Assembly: GCA_944324835.1 (NCBI GenBank)
Contig: CALUXV010000014.1
Span: 1 to 38,791, forward strand
Reading direction: 5' to 3'
Origin: Candidatus Gastranaerophilales bacterium
GTDB lineage: Bacteria; Cyanobacteriota; Vampirovibrionia; Gastranaerophilales; Gastranaerophilaceae
Length of the DNA stretch: 38,791 nt
Below are positions 15,496 through 21,944 of this stretch, piece by piece (within the stretch, counting starts at the first letter, position 1; each line of letters starts with the position of its first letter). The position numbers and the translations under genes were made by a program. The notes under the pieces were generated by a model that was not told the origin of the DNA, did no database searches, and was given only the letters and a program-made list of their open reading frames with translations.

Positions 15496-17295
15496 ATGTC
15501 TAAGGGATTTTCAGTTTTTACGGTTTTTAAGGCAACGGACGAAATAACGCCGACATTTAAGACAATGACAAAGGGGGCGATCGTATTTTCTCGAAATATG
15601 CAAGCAACTCGGAGCCAATTAAATAATTTCGGCAACAATATAAAAAACACATTTGGGAAGTTTAACACGTTATTTAATGCGGCTATTAGTTTTGTTGCAT
15701 TTGACGCCGTCAACGAAAAAATTAATTCATTTGTAAACTCTGCGTCAGATTTACAAGAAACCGTCGGAAAAACGGGACAGGTTTTCAAAAATAATTCGGC
15801 CGAAGTTGAAAATTGGGCAAAAACTTCCATTAAGTCAATGGGTTTAGCTGAACAAACAGCACTCGACACAGCTTCATTATTTGGAGACATGGGGACAGGA
15901 ATGGGAATGTCAACCAAAAGAGCGGCCGAAATGTCTATGAGTTTAACTCAACTCTCTGCAGATTTAGCCTCATTTAAAAATATTAGTCAAGATATGGCCG
16001 CAAATGCTTTAAAAAGCATATTTACGGGGGAGACGGAATCTCTCAAAAATTTAGGCGTTGTAATGATGGAATCAACATTACAAGAGTATGCACAAGCAAA
16101 CGGCATTCGTAAAAAATTAAAAGATATGACGCAAGCCGAAAAAATAGAATTGCGTTACCAATACGTCATGAAAGCAACAACAAACGCTCAAGGCGATTTT
16201 ATACGAACATTCGGCAACTATGCAAACCAAAAACGCGTCGGAGAGGAACTTAAAAAGCAAGCCGAAATAAATATCGGCCGAATTTTACTTCCTGTTTGGA
16301 ATCGTTTCATGGTTATGTATAATACTTTTTTTACTAATAACCTTGACGGTATAACAAAAACTTTCGATAAGACATTCCGTTATGTTTCCGGATTGGTAAA
16401 TTCTTTTAAACCGGTTTTCAATGAGTTGCAAAAAACTATTTTGATTTTTAGAGAATCCGTCGGTCCGGCTTTAGTAGAGCTTGGCCCTCCGGTTGAAAGT
16501 TTATTCAAAAATATTTTAGTTCCGGGGTTGGTTTTGGCAGTTGCCGGTTTTAATAAACTGTTAACCGTTTTTATGGCAACTTACAATTTTATTTCCGATA
16601 ATTGGATTCCGATTGTCTCAATACTTGCCGGAGTTGGCGGAATGTTAGCGTTAAAAAAAGCGTTTGACCTCGTAACTGCTGCCATTACTTGGTATAATGC
16701 AACGCTCATGGTTTCAACAACTCAAGGAATCGCGGCTTTGTCCGGAATAGCAAAAATTAAATTTATGTTGTCTAGTTATACGGCCGTTGTTTGGCAATCA
16801 GTCAAGGCAATAGCCGCACAAACTAAAGCGTTATTTATGAACCCGTGGACGTGGGTTGCGGTTGGGATTGCTGCCGTCGTTGCCGGTGCGATTCTTGTTT
16901 GGAAAAATTGGGACAAAATAACAGAGGCTTTGAAAACATTTTGGGCAAAATGCGTCGAGGTTTTCTCTCAATTTAAGGCATTTTTTCAAAATAATTTCAT
17001 TGATTGTATTTTAGCGGCTATGGGTCCGATAGGTTGGATTATTACAGGGATAAGGCGAATCGGAGACGGAGTCCGAGGGATAAAAAAAGACTCGAACGGA
17101 GGTTCAATCGAAACAAACTCAAACGCAAAAACCGCCGCAAATCAAAAAGTCCCGACAAATTATAAGCAAAACCAAAACAATCAATTCAACGGCTCGATTG
17201 ATGTCGGGGTTAAGATTGATAATTCAACAGCGTTTCCTGCCTCGTCTTATTTGAATTTAACAGGAAATCACGGATTAACCTTGAGTCCGGCATAA
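15496..17295 (+). CDS. Phage tail tape-measure protein
   Basis: Tape-measure proteins set tail length and help DNA pass the host membrane. The 599-aa protein has the family layout. The N-terminal domain (SVFTVFKATDEITPTF, then coiled coil) is followed by a segment typical of phage tape measures, ASDLQETVGKTGQVFKNNSAEVENWAK and SQDMAANALKSIFTGETESLKNLGVVM. Hydrophobic segments follow near 335-365, 370-390 and 450-472, and the tail end is low-complexity Asn/Gln-rich. It is short for the family, predicting a short tail if functional. Codon choice is less AT-biased than in the helicase gene, suggesting different origins for the two ends of the island. No baseplate or head genes follow. Confidence 0.85.
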   Translation: MSKGFSVFTVFKATDEITPTFKTMTKGAIVFSRNMQATRSQLNNFGNNIKNTFGKFNTLFNAAISFVAFDAVNEKINSFVNSASDLQETVGKTGQVFKNNSAEVENWAKTSIKSMGLAEQTALDTASLFGDMGTGMGMSTKRAAEMSMSLTQLSADLASFKNISQDMAANALKSIFTGETESLKNLGVVMMESTLQEYAQANGIRKKLKDMTQAEKIELRYQYVMKATTNAQGDFIRTFGNYANQKRVGEELKKQAEINIGRILLPVWNRFMVMYNTFFTNNLDGITKTFDKTFRYVSGLVNSFKPVFNELQKTILIFRESVGPALVELGPPVESLFKNILVPGLVLAVAGFNKLLTVFMATYNFISDNWIPIVSILAGVGGMLALKKAFDLVTAAITWYNATLMVSTTQGIAALSGIAKIKFMLSSYTAVVWQSVKAIAAQTKALFMNPWTWVAVGIAAVVAGAILVWKNWDKITEALKTFWAKCVEVFSQFKAFFQNNFIDCILAAMGPIGWIITGIRRIGDGVRGIKKDSNGGSIETNSNAKTAANQKVPTNYKQNQNNQFNGSIDVGVKIDNSTAFPASSYLNLTGNHGLTLSPA

Positions 17296-17350
17296 ATTCA
17301 TATTGCTAAAAACGTTTTTTAATAATATAATTTAGATACGATTTTATTTT

Positions 17351-17384
17351 TAACCCGTTTTGACATAAAAGCGGGTTATTTTTT
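17351..17384 (+). terminator. Rho-independent terminator after the tape-measure gene
   Basis: TAACCCG and CGGGTTA pair around a 14-nt loop and are followed by six T residues. It ends the rightward phage-like operon 55 bp after its last stop codon. Confidence 0.85.
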
Positions 17385-17517
17385 GTTAAAAATCTCGTGA
17401 GTATTTGACGTGTTTTTAAAAGAATACTCGCAAAATAGATAAGTATATCCTTAAAGTAAAATTAACCGCCTTAAAATCGATTTTGCGTGTTTTAAAAATT
17501 TACATATATATTTATAA

Positions 17518-17545
17518 TTAGTATTTAATTATTAGTATTTAATTA
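17518..17545. repeat. Two tandem 14-bp repeats (TTAGTATTTAATTA)
   Basis: The unit TTAGTATTTAATTA occurs twice in perfect tandem (17518-17531 and 17532-17545). It lies 25 bp from a second array, at 17571-17607, of different sequence but the same 14-bp period. Confidence 0.75.
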
Positions 17546-17570
17546 TTAGGGATTTTCCGACTCGGCTCAA

Positions 17571-17607
17571 CCGTTACGGAAAACCCGTTACGGAAAACCC
17601 GTTACGG
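17571..17607. repeat. Three CCGTTACGG palindromes at 14-bp period
   Basis: CCGTTACGG (a palindrome around the central T) occurs at 17571-17579, 17585-17593 and 17599-17607, joined by AAAAC or a near variant. It lies between two convergent operons, not at a promoter, so an iteron-like or protein-binding maintenance site is as likely as an operator. Confidence 0.75.
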
Positions 17608-17634
17608 GTGTAAATAACCGCATTTGAAAAATAT

Positions 17635-17835
17635 TCAATTAAATTCCTCGAAAAGATAATCGGCCGATAATTTGCAATTAAAAAATTCAACGATTTTAAT
17701 AATGTCTCTATAAAAAAAATTCTTTTTGCCTTGTAGTTTCAGCGAAAATACTTGATAAGACATATTGATAAATTTTGCAAAATCTTTAACCGTTAAATCT
17801 CGTTTAGAAATTTCGTTCATTAAATTACAATACAT
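17635..17835 (-). CDS. Small XRE-like helix-turn-helix regulator
   Basis: The 66-aa protein has a helix-turn-helix of the XRE/Cro type. LTVKDFAKFINMSYQVFSLKLQGKKNFFYRDIIKIVEFFNC spans residues of about 14-54, with the usual A-x(3)-N-x(5)-S spacing. It would bind DNA as a phage-type repressor or Cro-like switch. The ATG at 17835 follows a strong AGGAGGG. It is the last gene of the leftward integrase unit, 29 bp after the integrase stop. Its target is unknown; the CCGTTACGG array just downstream is a candidate. Confidence 0.75.
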   Translation of the reverse strand: MYCNLMNEISKRDLTVKDFAKFINMSYQVFSLKLQGKKNFFYRDIIKIVEFFNCKLSADYLFEEFN

Positions 17836-17864
17836 CGTCCCTCCTATTGTTCCCAGAATTAAAA

Positions 17865-18965
17865 TTACTTGCTGCCTACATTTTTAAACATTTGCATATT
17901 CATATTTTCCAAAACCTCACCAGTGTGTCCTTTAGTTAAATGGGAATACCTTTGAACCATAGCCAAGGTTTTATGCCCCAAAATAGTCGCAATTTCGAGC
18001 AAACTTGCCCCGTTTTTTGCAAGGAAACTCGCCGCCGTATGCCTTAAATCGTGAAAATGAAAGTCCTCGATTTTGGCTTTTTTAACTGCTCTCTCAAATT
18101 GCCCCCGCAAATAAAGGGTTTTGCGACCGTCTTTTGTTGCAAATAGCATATTAGATTTGATATTTCGAACTTTTTGGAATTCTAAAAGTTCGTTATAAAC
18201 GTTTGATGTAATTTTTGCCCCTCGGTCCTCTCCGTTTTTTGTATCTAAAAAATGAAATTGTCTGTTCTCGAGGTCCACATTATCCCACGATAAATTTAAA
18301 ATTTCGCTATATCTCGCCCCGGTTGATAATGCAATCAACACGCATAAGTGTAATTCTTTTGATTCTTTTAAACATTCCGTTAATAATTTTGGAATTTGTC
18401 GGTCGTTCAAGTATCTTACACGCCCTCTCGGCTCTCGTTTTTTAACAACTTTTAACATCGGATTTTCGTCAAGCCACCCATATTGTTTAACGGCAACACT
18501 TAAAACCGTTGAAAGTGTTGACATATATCGATTAACGGTTGAATTTGAACGAGTTTTTTCACTAATTTTTGGAGACATATTTTTTCGCGGAATTAAGCAT
18601 TTTTCTTTTGACAATTTGTCTCTATATTCCGAAAGCATAATGTTATCAATAGTTGATAAATAATAGGCCCCGATTTGTTGTTTCCACCACGTAAGGTGCA
18701 TTTTGAATTTTTCATGGTCTGATTTTCTGTCTTTTAATTCATGTTCCAAGTATCGGTCGATTAGTTCATTAACAGTGTGTTTCTGAGCGGTATAATTTTT
18801 TAAATATTTACCCCTCTTCAATGGAGTTTCATTTTCGGAAACCCATTCCCGTGCGTCTGTTAATCTCGAAAATGTCGCGGTTAATGGCGGATATCCCTTG
18901 ATTCTTATACAAGCCGTATAGGAATATTCCCCATTTTTCTTTTTTCTTTTTTTAATTTCCGCCAT
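17865..18965 (-). CDS. Tyrosine recombinase (site-specific integrase)
   Basis: The 366-aa integrase moves the island in and out of the CAT tRNA. The N-terminal arm-binding domain (KKRKKKNGEYSYTACIRIKGYPPLTATFSRLTDAREW) is of the AP2-like phage type, followed by a SAM-like core-binding domain (about residues 60-160). The catalytic domain shows the first Arg in STGARYSEILNLSWDNV, then HFHDLRHTAASFLA, the later His in ILGHKTLAMVQRYSHL and its Tyr nucleophile. All expected catalytic residues seem present, so it is probably active. Its start overlaps the upstream XRE gene by 14 bp. It lies about 370 bp inside attR, as usual for this class. Confidence 0.95.
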   Translation of the reverse strand: MAEIKKRKKKNGEYSYTACIRIKGYPPLTATFSRLTDAREWVSENETPLKRGKYLKNYTAQKHTVNELIDRYLEHELKDRKSDHEKFKMHLTWWKQQIGAYYLSTIDNIMLSEYRDKLSKEKCLIPRKNMSPKISEKTRSNSTVNRYMSTLSTVLSVAVKQYGWLDENPMLKVVKKREPRGRVRYLNDRQIPKLLTECLKESKELHLCVLIALSTGARYSEILNLSWDNVDLENRQFHFLDTKNGEDRGAKITSNVYNELLEFQKVRNIKSNMLFATKDGRKTLYLRGQFERAVKKAKIEDFHFHDLRHTAASFLAKNGASLLEIATILGHKTLAMVQRYSHLTKGHTGEVLENMNMQMFKNVGSK

Positions 18966-19170
18966 ATTCTAACCCCTTTATTACCTTGTTAATATCTATT
19001 TGCAACAAATAACATAGGCTTACAAGAGTTGGAGCCTTTAAACGTCTTTTGCCGCTTAAAATTTTTATTAAGACATTTCTATTAATATCCGTATAATTAG
19101 CCACATCTTTAATTGATAGGCCATATTGTTTAATCTTTTTTGAAATTTCTTTTACGATTTTATTTTTCAT
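18952..19170 (-). CDS. XRE-family helix-turn-helix regulator upstream of integrase
   Basis: The 72-aa protein is a compact XRE-type repressor. QYGLSIKDVANYTDINRNVLIKILSGKRRLKAPTLVSLCYLLQID covers the five-helix domain at about residues 13-57, followed by a short tail. It overlaps the integrase start by 14 bp, implying coupled translation and joint control of integration. Similar length and fold to the 66-aa protein at 17635, but the sequences are not near-duplicates. The promoter of the leftward unit must lie between here and attR, close to the 21-bp arm-like repeat. Confidence 0.8.
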   Translation of the reverse strand: MKNKIVKEISKKIKQYGLSIKDVANYTDINRNVLIKILSGKRRLKAPTLVSLCYLLQIDINKVIKGLEYGGN

Positions 19171-19190
19171 AATTTACCAATTTTTTAAAA

Positions 19191-19211
19191 TTGTCGGAAT
19201 TTTGTCGGAAT
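19191..19211 (+). repeat. Putative integrase arm-type site, right
   Basis: The 21-bp repeat is identical to 11216-11236 in the same orientation and contains two tandem TTGTCGGAATT-like words. It lies just upstream of the leftward XRE-integrase unit and 124 bp inside attR. Confidence 0.6.
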
Positions 19212-19334
19212 AATTCTCAAAAAAATTATAAAATCCTGTAAAAGATTATAAAACTAAAATTTTAAAAAATCAATAAATATAAGCAATATCGGGAAAATAT
19301 TTTTTTAGATTTTTTTAAAATTTTTTAAAATCAA

Positions 19335-19385
19335 AGGACTCATAATCCTTTGGTCGTGGGTTCGAATCCCTCCGGGCCCATTTTT
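19335..19385 (+). repeat. attR of the integrative island (51-bp direct repeat)
   Basis: This partial copy of the CAT tRNA (anticodon stem to 3' end plus five T) is identical to 11098-11148. It lacks the 5' half, so it is not a functional tRNA. It marks the right border of an 8.2-kb insertion. Confidence 0.93.
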
Positions 19386-19410
19386 AAAACTCCTTTCGAG
19401 GAGTTTTTTT
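19386..19410 (+). terminator. Original downstream terminator of the CAT tRNA
   Basis: AAAACTCCT and AGGAGTTTT pair around TTCG and are followed by T residues. Before the island inserted, this would have followed the tRNA directly. Confidence 0.85.
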
Positions 19411-19499
19411 AGTAAGGATTCGAACCACGAATTTCCTTCGTAAATTCTAGGGTTCTTACCTCTCACAAAACAATACTTAATTGTTTTGTTCGGCAGAGT
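19411..19499 (-). repeat. tRNA-edge element B (right, inverted partner of element A)
   Basis: Read on the minus strand from 19499, this starts with ACTCTGCCGA, then a perfect 10-bp stem ACAAAACAAT/ATTGTTTTGT around the pentaloop TAAGT, then GAGAGG, matching element A in order. A second hairpin GAATTT/AAATTC follows. Positions 19416-19430 are an inverted copy (one base missing) of the tRNA's T-arm. The stem differs from that of element A at several positions while staying paired, which points to selection on structure. Confidence 0.75.
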
Positions 19500-19516
19500 C
19501 TCCGGGCCCATTTTTT
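19500..19516 (+). repeat. Duplicated tRNA 3' end (outer copy)
   Basis: CTCCGGGCCCA plus six T residues repeats the last 11 bases of the CAT tRNA and its T-run. It directly follows the terminal inverted repeat of element B, mirroring the 5' fragment at 10951-10971. Confidence 0.9.
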
Positions 19517-19518
19517 CT

Positions 19519-19544
19519 AAAAGAGATCCGAAAGGCTCTTTTTT
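19519..19544 (+). terminator. Terminator after the outer tRNA 3' fragment
   Basis: AAAAGAG and CTCTTTT pair and are followed by a T-run. The outer tRNA fragment therefore has its own terminator, as if it were once the end of a tRNA gene. Confidence 0.75.
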
Positions 19545-19639
19545 ACTAGCTTTTCGTTTGTGGTCTGCATTTACAGATTTTGAGTATTTTGAGAAGAATT
19601 TTTAAAAATCGCTAGAACTCTTTTATATTGATGTTTTTC

Positions 19640-19813
19640 TTAGTCTCTAAGAACTTTGGCAAAAGCCTTTTCGGAATATTCCGGAATTTTTACTCCTTTG
19701 ATTTTTGCTAAATTCTCAAAAAATTGTTGATAAAGAATTGCCGTTTCTTCTTCTGAATATTCTTTATCGTCAAATGTGATTATTACATTTATCTCTTTTT
19801 GTTTTTTGGGCAT
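19640..19813 (-). CDS. Small hypothetical protein (57 aa)
   Basis: This short frame encodes MPKKQKEINVIITFDDKEYS at its start and continues as an acidic/basic helical protein ending in KAFAKVLRD. The composition is protein-like: no low-complexity runs, and charged and hydrophobic residues spaced as in a small alpha/beta domain. No clear Shine-Dalgarno precedes the ATG at 19813, which lowers confidence. It lies outside attR, so it belongs to the chromosome rather than the island. I do not recognise a family. Confidence 0.45.
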   Translation of the reverse strand: MPKKQKEINVIITFDDKEYSEEETAILYQQFFENLAKIKGVKIPEYSEKAFAKVLRD

Positions 19814-19859
19814 ATTACTTTTTTAAGAATAAATTTTCCAAAGTAAAGAAAAAATAAAA

Positions 19860-19952
19860 TGTCATTCTGAATTTATTTCAGTATCTTACCAGTTTATAGT
19901 CATAACATCTAGTTGGTAAGACCCTGAAACAAGTTCAGGGTGACAACAATAT
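19860..19952 (+). repeat. Diverged copy of the 139-bp intergenic repeat
   Basis: This segment starts TGTCATTCTGAATTTATTTC and ends with the CCTGAAACAAGTTCAGGGTG element, as do the tandem copies at 20278-20692, but it is shorter inside. It immediately precedes the GIY-YIG gene. Confidence 0.75.
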
Positions 19953-19970
19953 CTTACAGATATTGCGTGT

Positions 19971-19976
19971 TATAAT
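19971..19976 (+). promoter_or_regulatory. -10 box directly before the GIY-YIG start codon
   Basis: TATAAT ends 6 nt before the ATG at 19983 and no ribosome-binding site is present. Transcription would begin at or next to the start codon, giving a leaderless mRNA. Confidence 0.5.
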
Positions 19977-19982
19977 TAGTTT

Positions 19983-20273
19983 ATGAACAAAACTTATGCT
20001 GTCTATATAATGACTAATTATTCACAGACCTCTTTTTATATCGGGGTAACCGGAAATTTACAAAAAAGAGTTTGGGAACATAAAAATAAATTCGTTGAAG
20101 GTTTTACTAAAAGATATAATATTGACAGATTAGTATATTATGAATTAACCGATTCTGTAGAAGCTGCTCTCAATCGTGAAAAACAATTAAAACGATGGCA
20201 TAGAGATTGGAAGATAAACTTGATTAAAGAGATGAATCCTCAATTTAAAGATTTATCAATGGATTGGGAGTAA
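19983..20273 (+). CDS. GIY-YIG domain endonuclease
   Basis: The 96-aa protein is a stand-alone GIY-YIG (URI) nuclease domain, the type annotated as 'GIY-YIG nuclease family protein'. AVYI at 6-9 and FYIG at 18-21 form the two core strands. R29 and H33 (RVWEHK) and E66 (NREKQLKRW) fit the catalytic Arg, His and metal-binding Glu. Members cut or nick DNA, but the role of these small versions is unknown. It sits between a diverged repeat copy and a tandem array of the same repeat, so nuclease and repeats may be linked. It has no Shine-Dalgarno (see the -10 box at 19971). Confidence 0.9.
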   Translation: MNKTYAVYIMTNYSQTSFYIGVTGNLQKRVWEHKNKFVEGFTKRYNIDRLVYYELTDSVEAALNREKQLKRWHRDWKINLIKEMNPQFKDLSMDWE

Positions 20274-20277
20274 ATAT

Positions 20278-20692
20278 TGTCATTCTGAATTTATTTCGGG
20301 ATCTTACCGGTTGAAAACATAAACTTCAAGTTGGCAAGATTCTGCACTTCATAAGGACAGGCTCACACAAAATTTTTAAGGCTCTGAAACAAGTTCAGGG
20401 TGACAGCAATATAAAATGTCATCCCGAATTTATTTCGGGATCTTACCGGTTGGAAACAGAAACTTCAAGTTGGCAAGATTCTGCACTTCATAAGGACAGG
20501 CTCACACAAAATTTTTAAGGCTCTGAAACAAGTTCAGGGTGACAGCAATATAAAATGTCATCCCGAATTTATTTCGGGATCTTACCGGTTGGAAACAGAA
20601 ACTTCAAGTTGGCAAGATTCTGCACTTCATAAGGACAGGATGACAAAAATTTTGGTTCGCTTCGTCAAACAAGTTCTGGGTGACAGCTAACT
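20278..20692 (+). repeat. Tandem array of about three 139-bp repeats
   Basis: Units start at 20278, 20417 and 20556. Each begins TGTCATYCYGAATTTATTTC, contains TTCAAGTTGGCAAGATTCTG, and ends near AAGTTCAGGGTGACAGC; the third unit diverges in its last 50 bases. Within a unit the two ends are partly inverted (TTATTTCGGGATC versus CTGAAACAAGTTCAG). Unit length and the lack of unique spacers exclude CRISPR. The rest of the gap to 20827 holds nothing I recognise. Confidence 0.9.
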
Positions 20693-20827
20693 GATTGCTT
20701 AAATACAAGATAACGTTCTAAAAGCAAGACTGTATCTGATTTTTTGAGTTCTTCAATCAACTATTTTATATACTTCAAAAAGTTCGAACTTCGCCGCTTT
20801 ACGCCCTATAAAAAAAGAATATAAGAT

Positions 20828-21700
20828 TTAATCCATCAACGGCATCTGACGGAGCATATTTCTTAATTTAATTGCGGTTTTCGGCATTGGTTCTGCAATG
20901 GTCAATCCCACAATATCTGATTCTTTTGAGATATCATTAATGACTCTTGTTACTTCATTTATTTTCATCCCATCCGGAACAATTCCAACAGCCGGTATAA
21001 TTTCATTCGGGTCTAAAACATCCATATCAAAATGTATTACAACATGCTTTGCTCCTGTGGCTTTAATCCAGTCCAAAACTTTAGAGGAAGTCTTTGCGAC
21101 ATCTGCCGGAGTCAAATGTTTTATACTATATTCTTTTTGGCGTTGTTTAATATCTTCTCGTTCCCAATCTCTTAATCCGACAAATAAAATTCTATCCGGA
21201 CTAATTTGAGCCGGGAGAGCTGATATTATGTCTTTATCCCCTTTCCCCATGATGGCTGCTGCAGCCATTGCATGATATCCGTTATATGTTCTATCATCCG
21301 GTAAAGTTATATCAGGGTGAGCATCAATCCAAATCATTGCAATATCGTTATTATATTTATCTGCAAGATATGTAAAAGGAGGAACACTTACGGAACATTC
21401 ACCTCCAAGTGTTAATATTTTATCAGGATTTAGTTCTTTTATTATATTCAAAGCATCTTTTGTTTGTTTAAGAATATATTTGTATCCGATTATGCCATGT
21501 TCTTCTGTTCTGTTTATATCTTTTGAAACAGGAATTGTAATTGTTTGGTTTACGGTTTCCGGAGCTAAAAAATTAAGCAAATACGCTCCTAAATAATACC
21601 CCTGCGAAGCATCATTTGGAGTTAAATCTTGTATTAAATTTGTGATATTTCCACCTTGCCACTGAGGAAAAATTAAACGAATTATCTTGGATTTAGACAT
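20828..21700 (-). CDS. Arginase/agmatinase-family ureohydrolase
   Basis: The 290-aa protein has the ureohydrolase fold and most Mn-binding residues: WIDAHPD (D126, H128, D130) and HFDMDVLDP (D225, D227). The first motif, usually GGDHS, is GGECS at 99-103, so the usual His ligand is Cys102. From memory, a subset of bacterial arginase-family proteins carries Cys here, so the gene is probably intact but the substrate may not be arginine or agmatine. HAM near residue 143 and the C-terminal GLTIAEPMPK also fit the family. Single gene, reading left toward the repeat array. Arginase, agmatinase, formimidoylglutamase or another guanidino substrate remain open. Confidence 0.88.
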   Translation of the reverse strand: MSKSKIIRLIFPQWQGGNITNLIQDLTPNDASQGYYLGAYLLNFLAPETVNQTITIPVSKDINRTEEHGIIGYKYILKQTKDALNIIKELNPDKILTLGGECSVSVPPFTYLADKYNNDIAMIWIDAHPDITLPDDRTYNGYHAMAAAAIMGKGDKDIISALPAQISPDRILFVGLRDWEREDIKQRQKEYSIKHLTPADVAKTSSKVLDWIKATGAKHVVIHFDMDVLDPNEIIPAVGIVPDGMKINEVTRVINDISKESDIVGLTIAEPMPKTAIKLRNMLRQMPLMD

Positions 21701-21944
21701 ACAAAATTACTTTCTAAAATAATATTTTATAGAATAACATAAAATAAAAATATAAATTTATTATAAACAATCATGGCTTTTTATTTTATTGGTGTTAATA
21801 TTTTCTTTGTTGGAAAATGCTAATATATTGTAAAGAATTATTACAATAGAACATGTGTTACTAGCAAAAAAAAATATGTTTGTTTTTAAATTGAATATAC
21901 GCTAGTTAAGGATATTAACACTAGTTTATTAAGGAGGTTAAAAT

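Noticed and set aside
11098-19385. Complete prophage
   Set aside because: No terminase, portal, capsid, baseplate or lysis gene is visible; only a tape-measure and a putative chaperone are.
19305-19511. 68-aa minus-strand frame containing GGIRTHDQRIMSP
   Set aside because: It is the antisense translation of the partial CAT tRNA at attR; this peptide style is a well-known false ORF over tRNA genes.
20278-20692. Possible CRISPR array
   Set aside because: The units are 139 bp in full tandem with no short repeats separated by unique spacers, and no cas genes are present. The 14-bp arrays at 17518-17607 are too few and too short for CRISPR.
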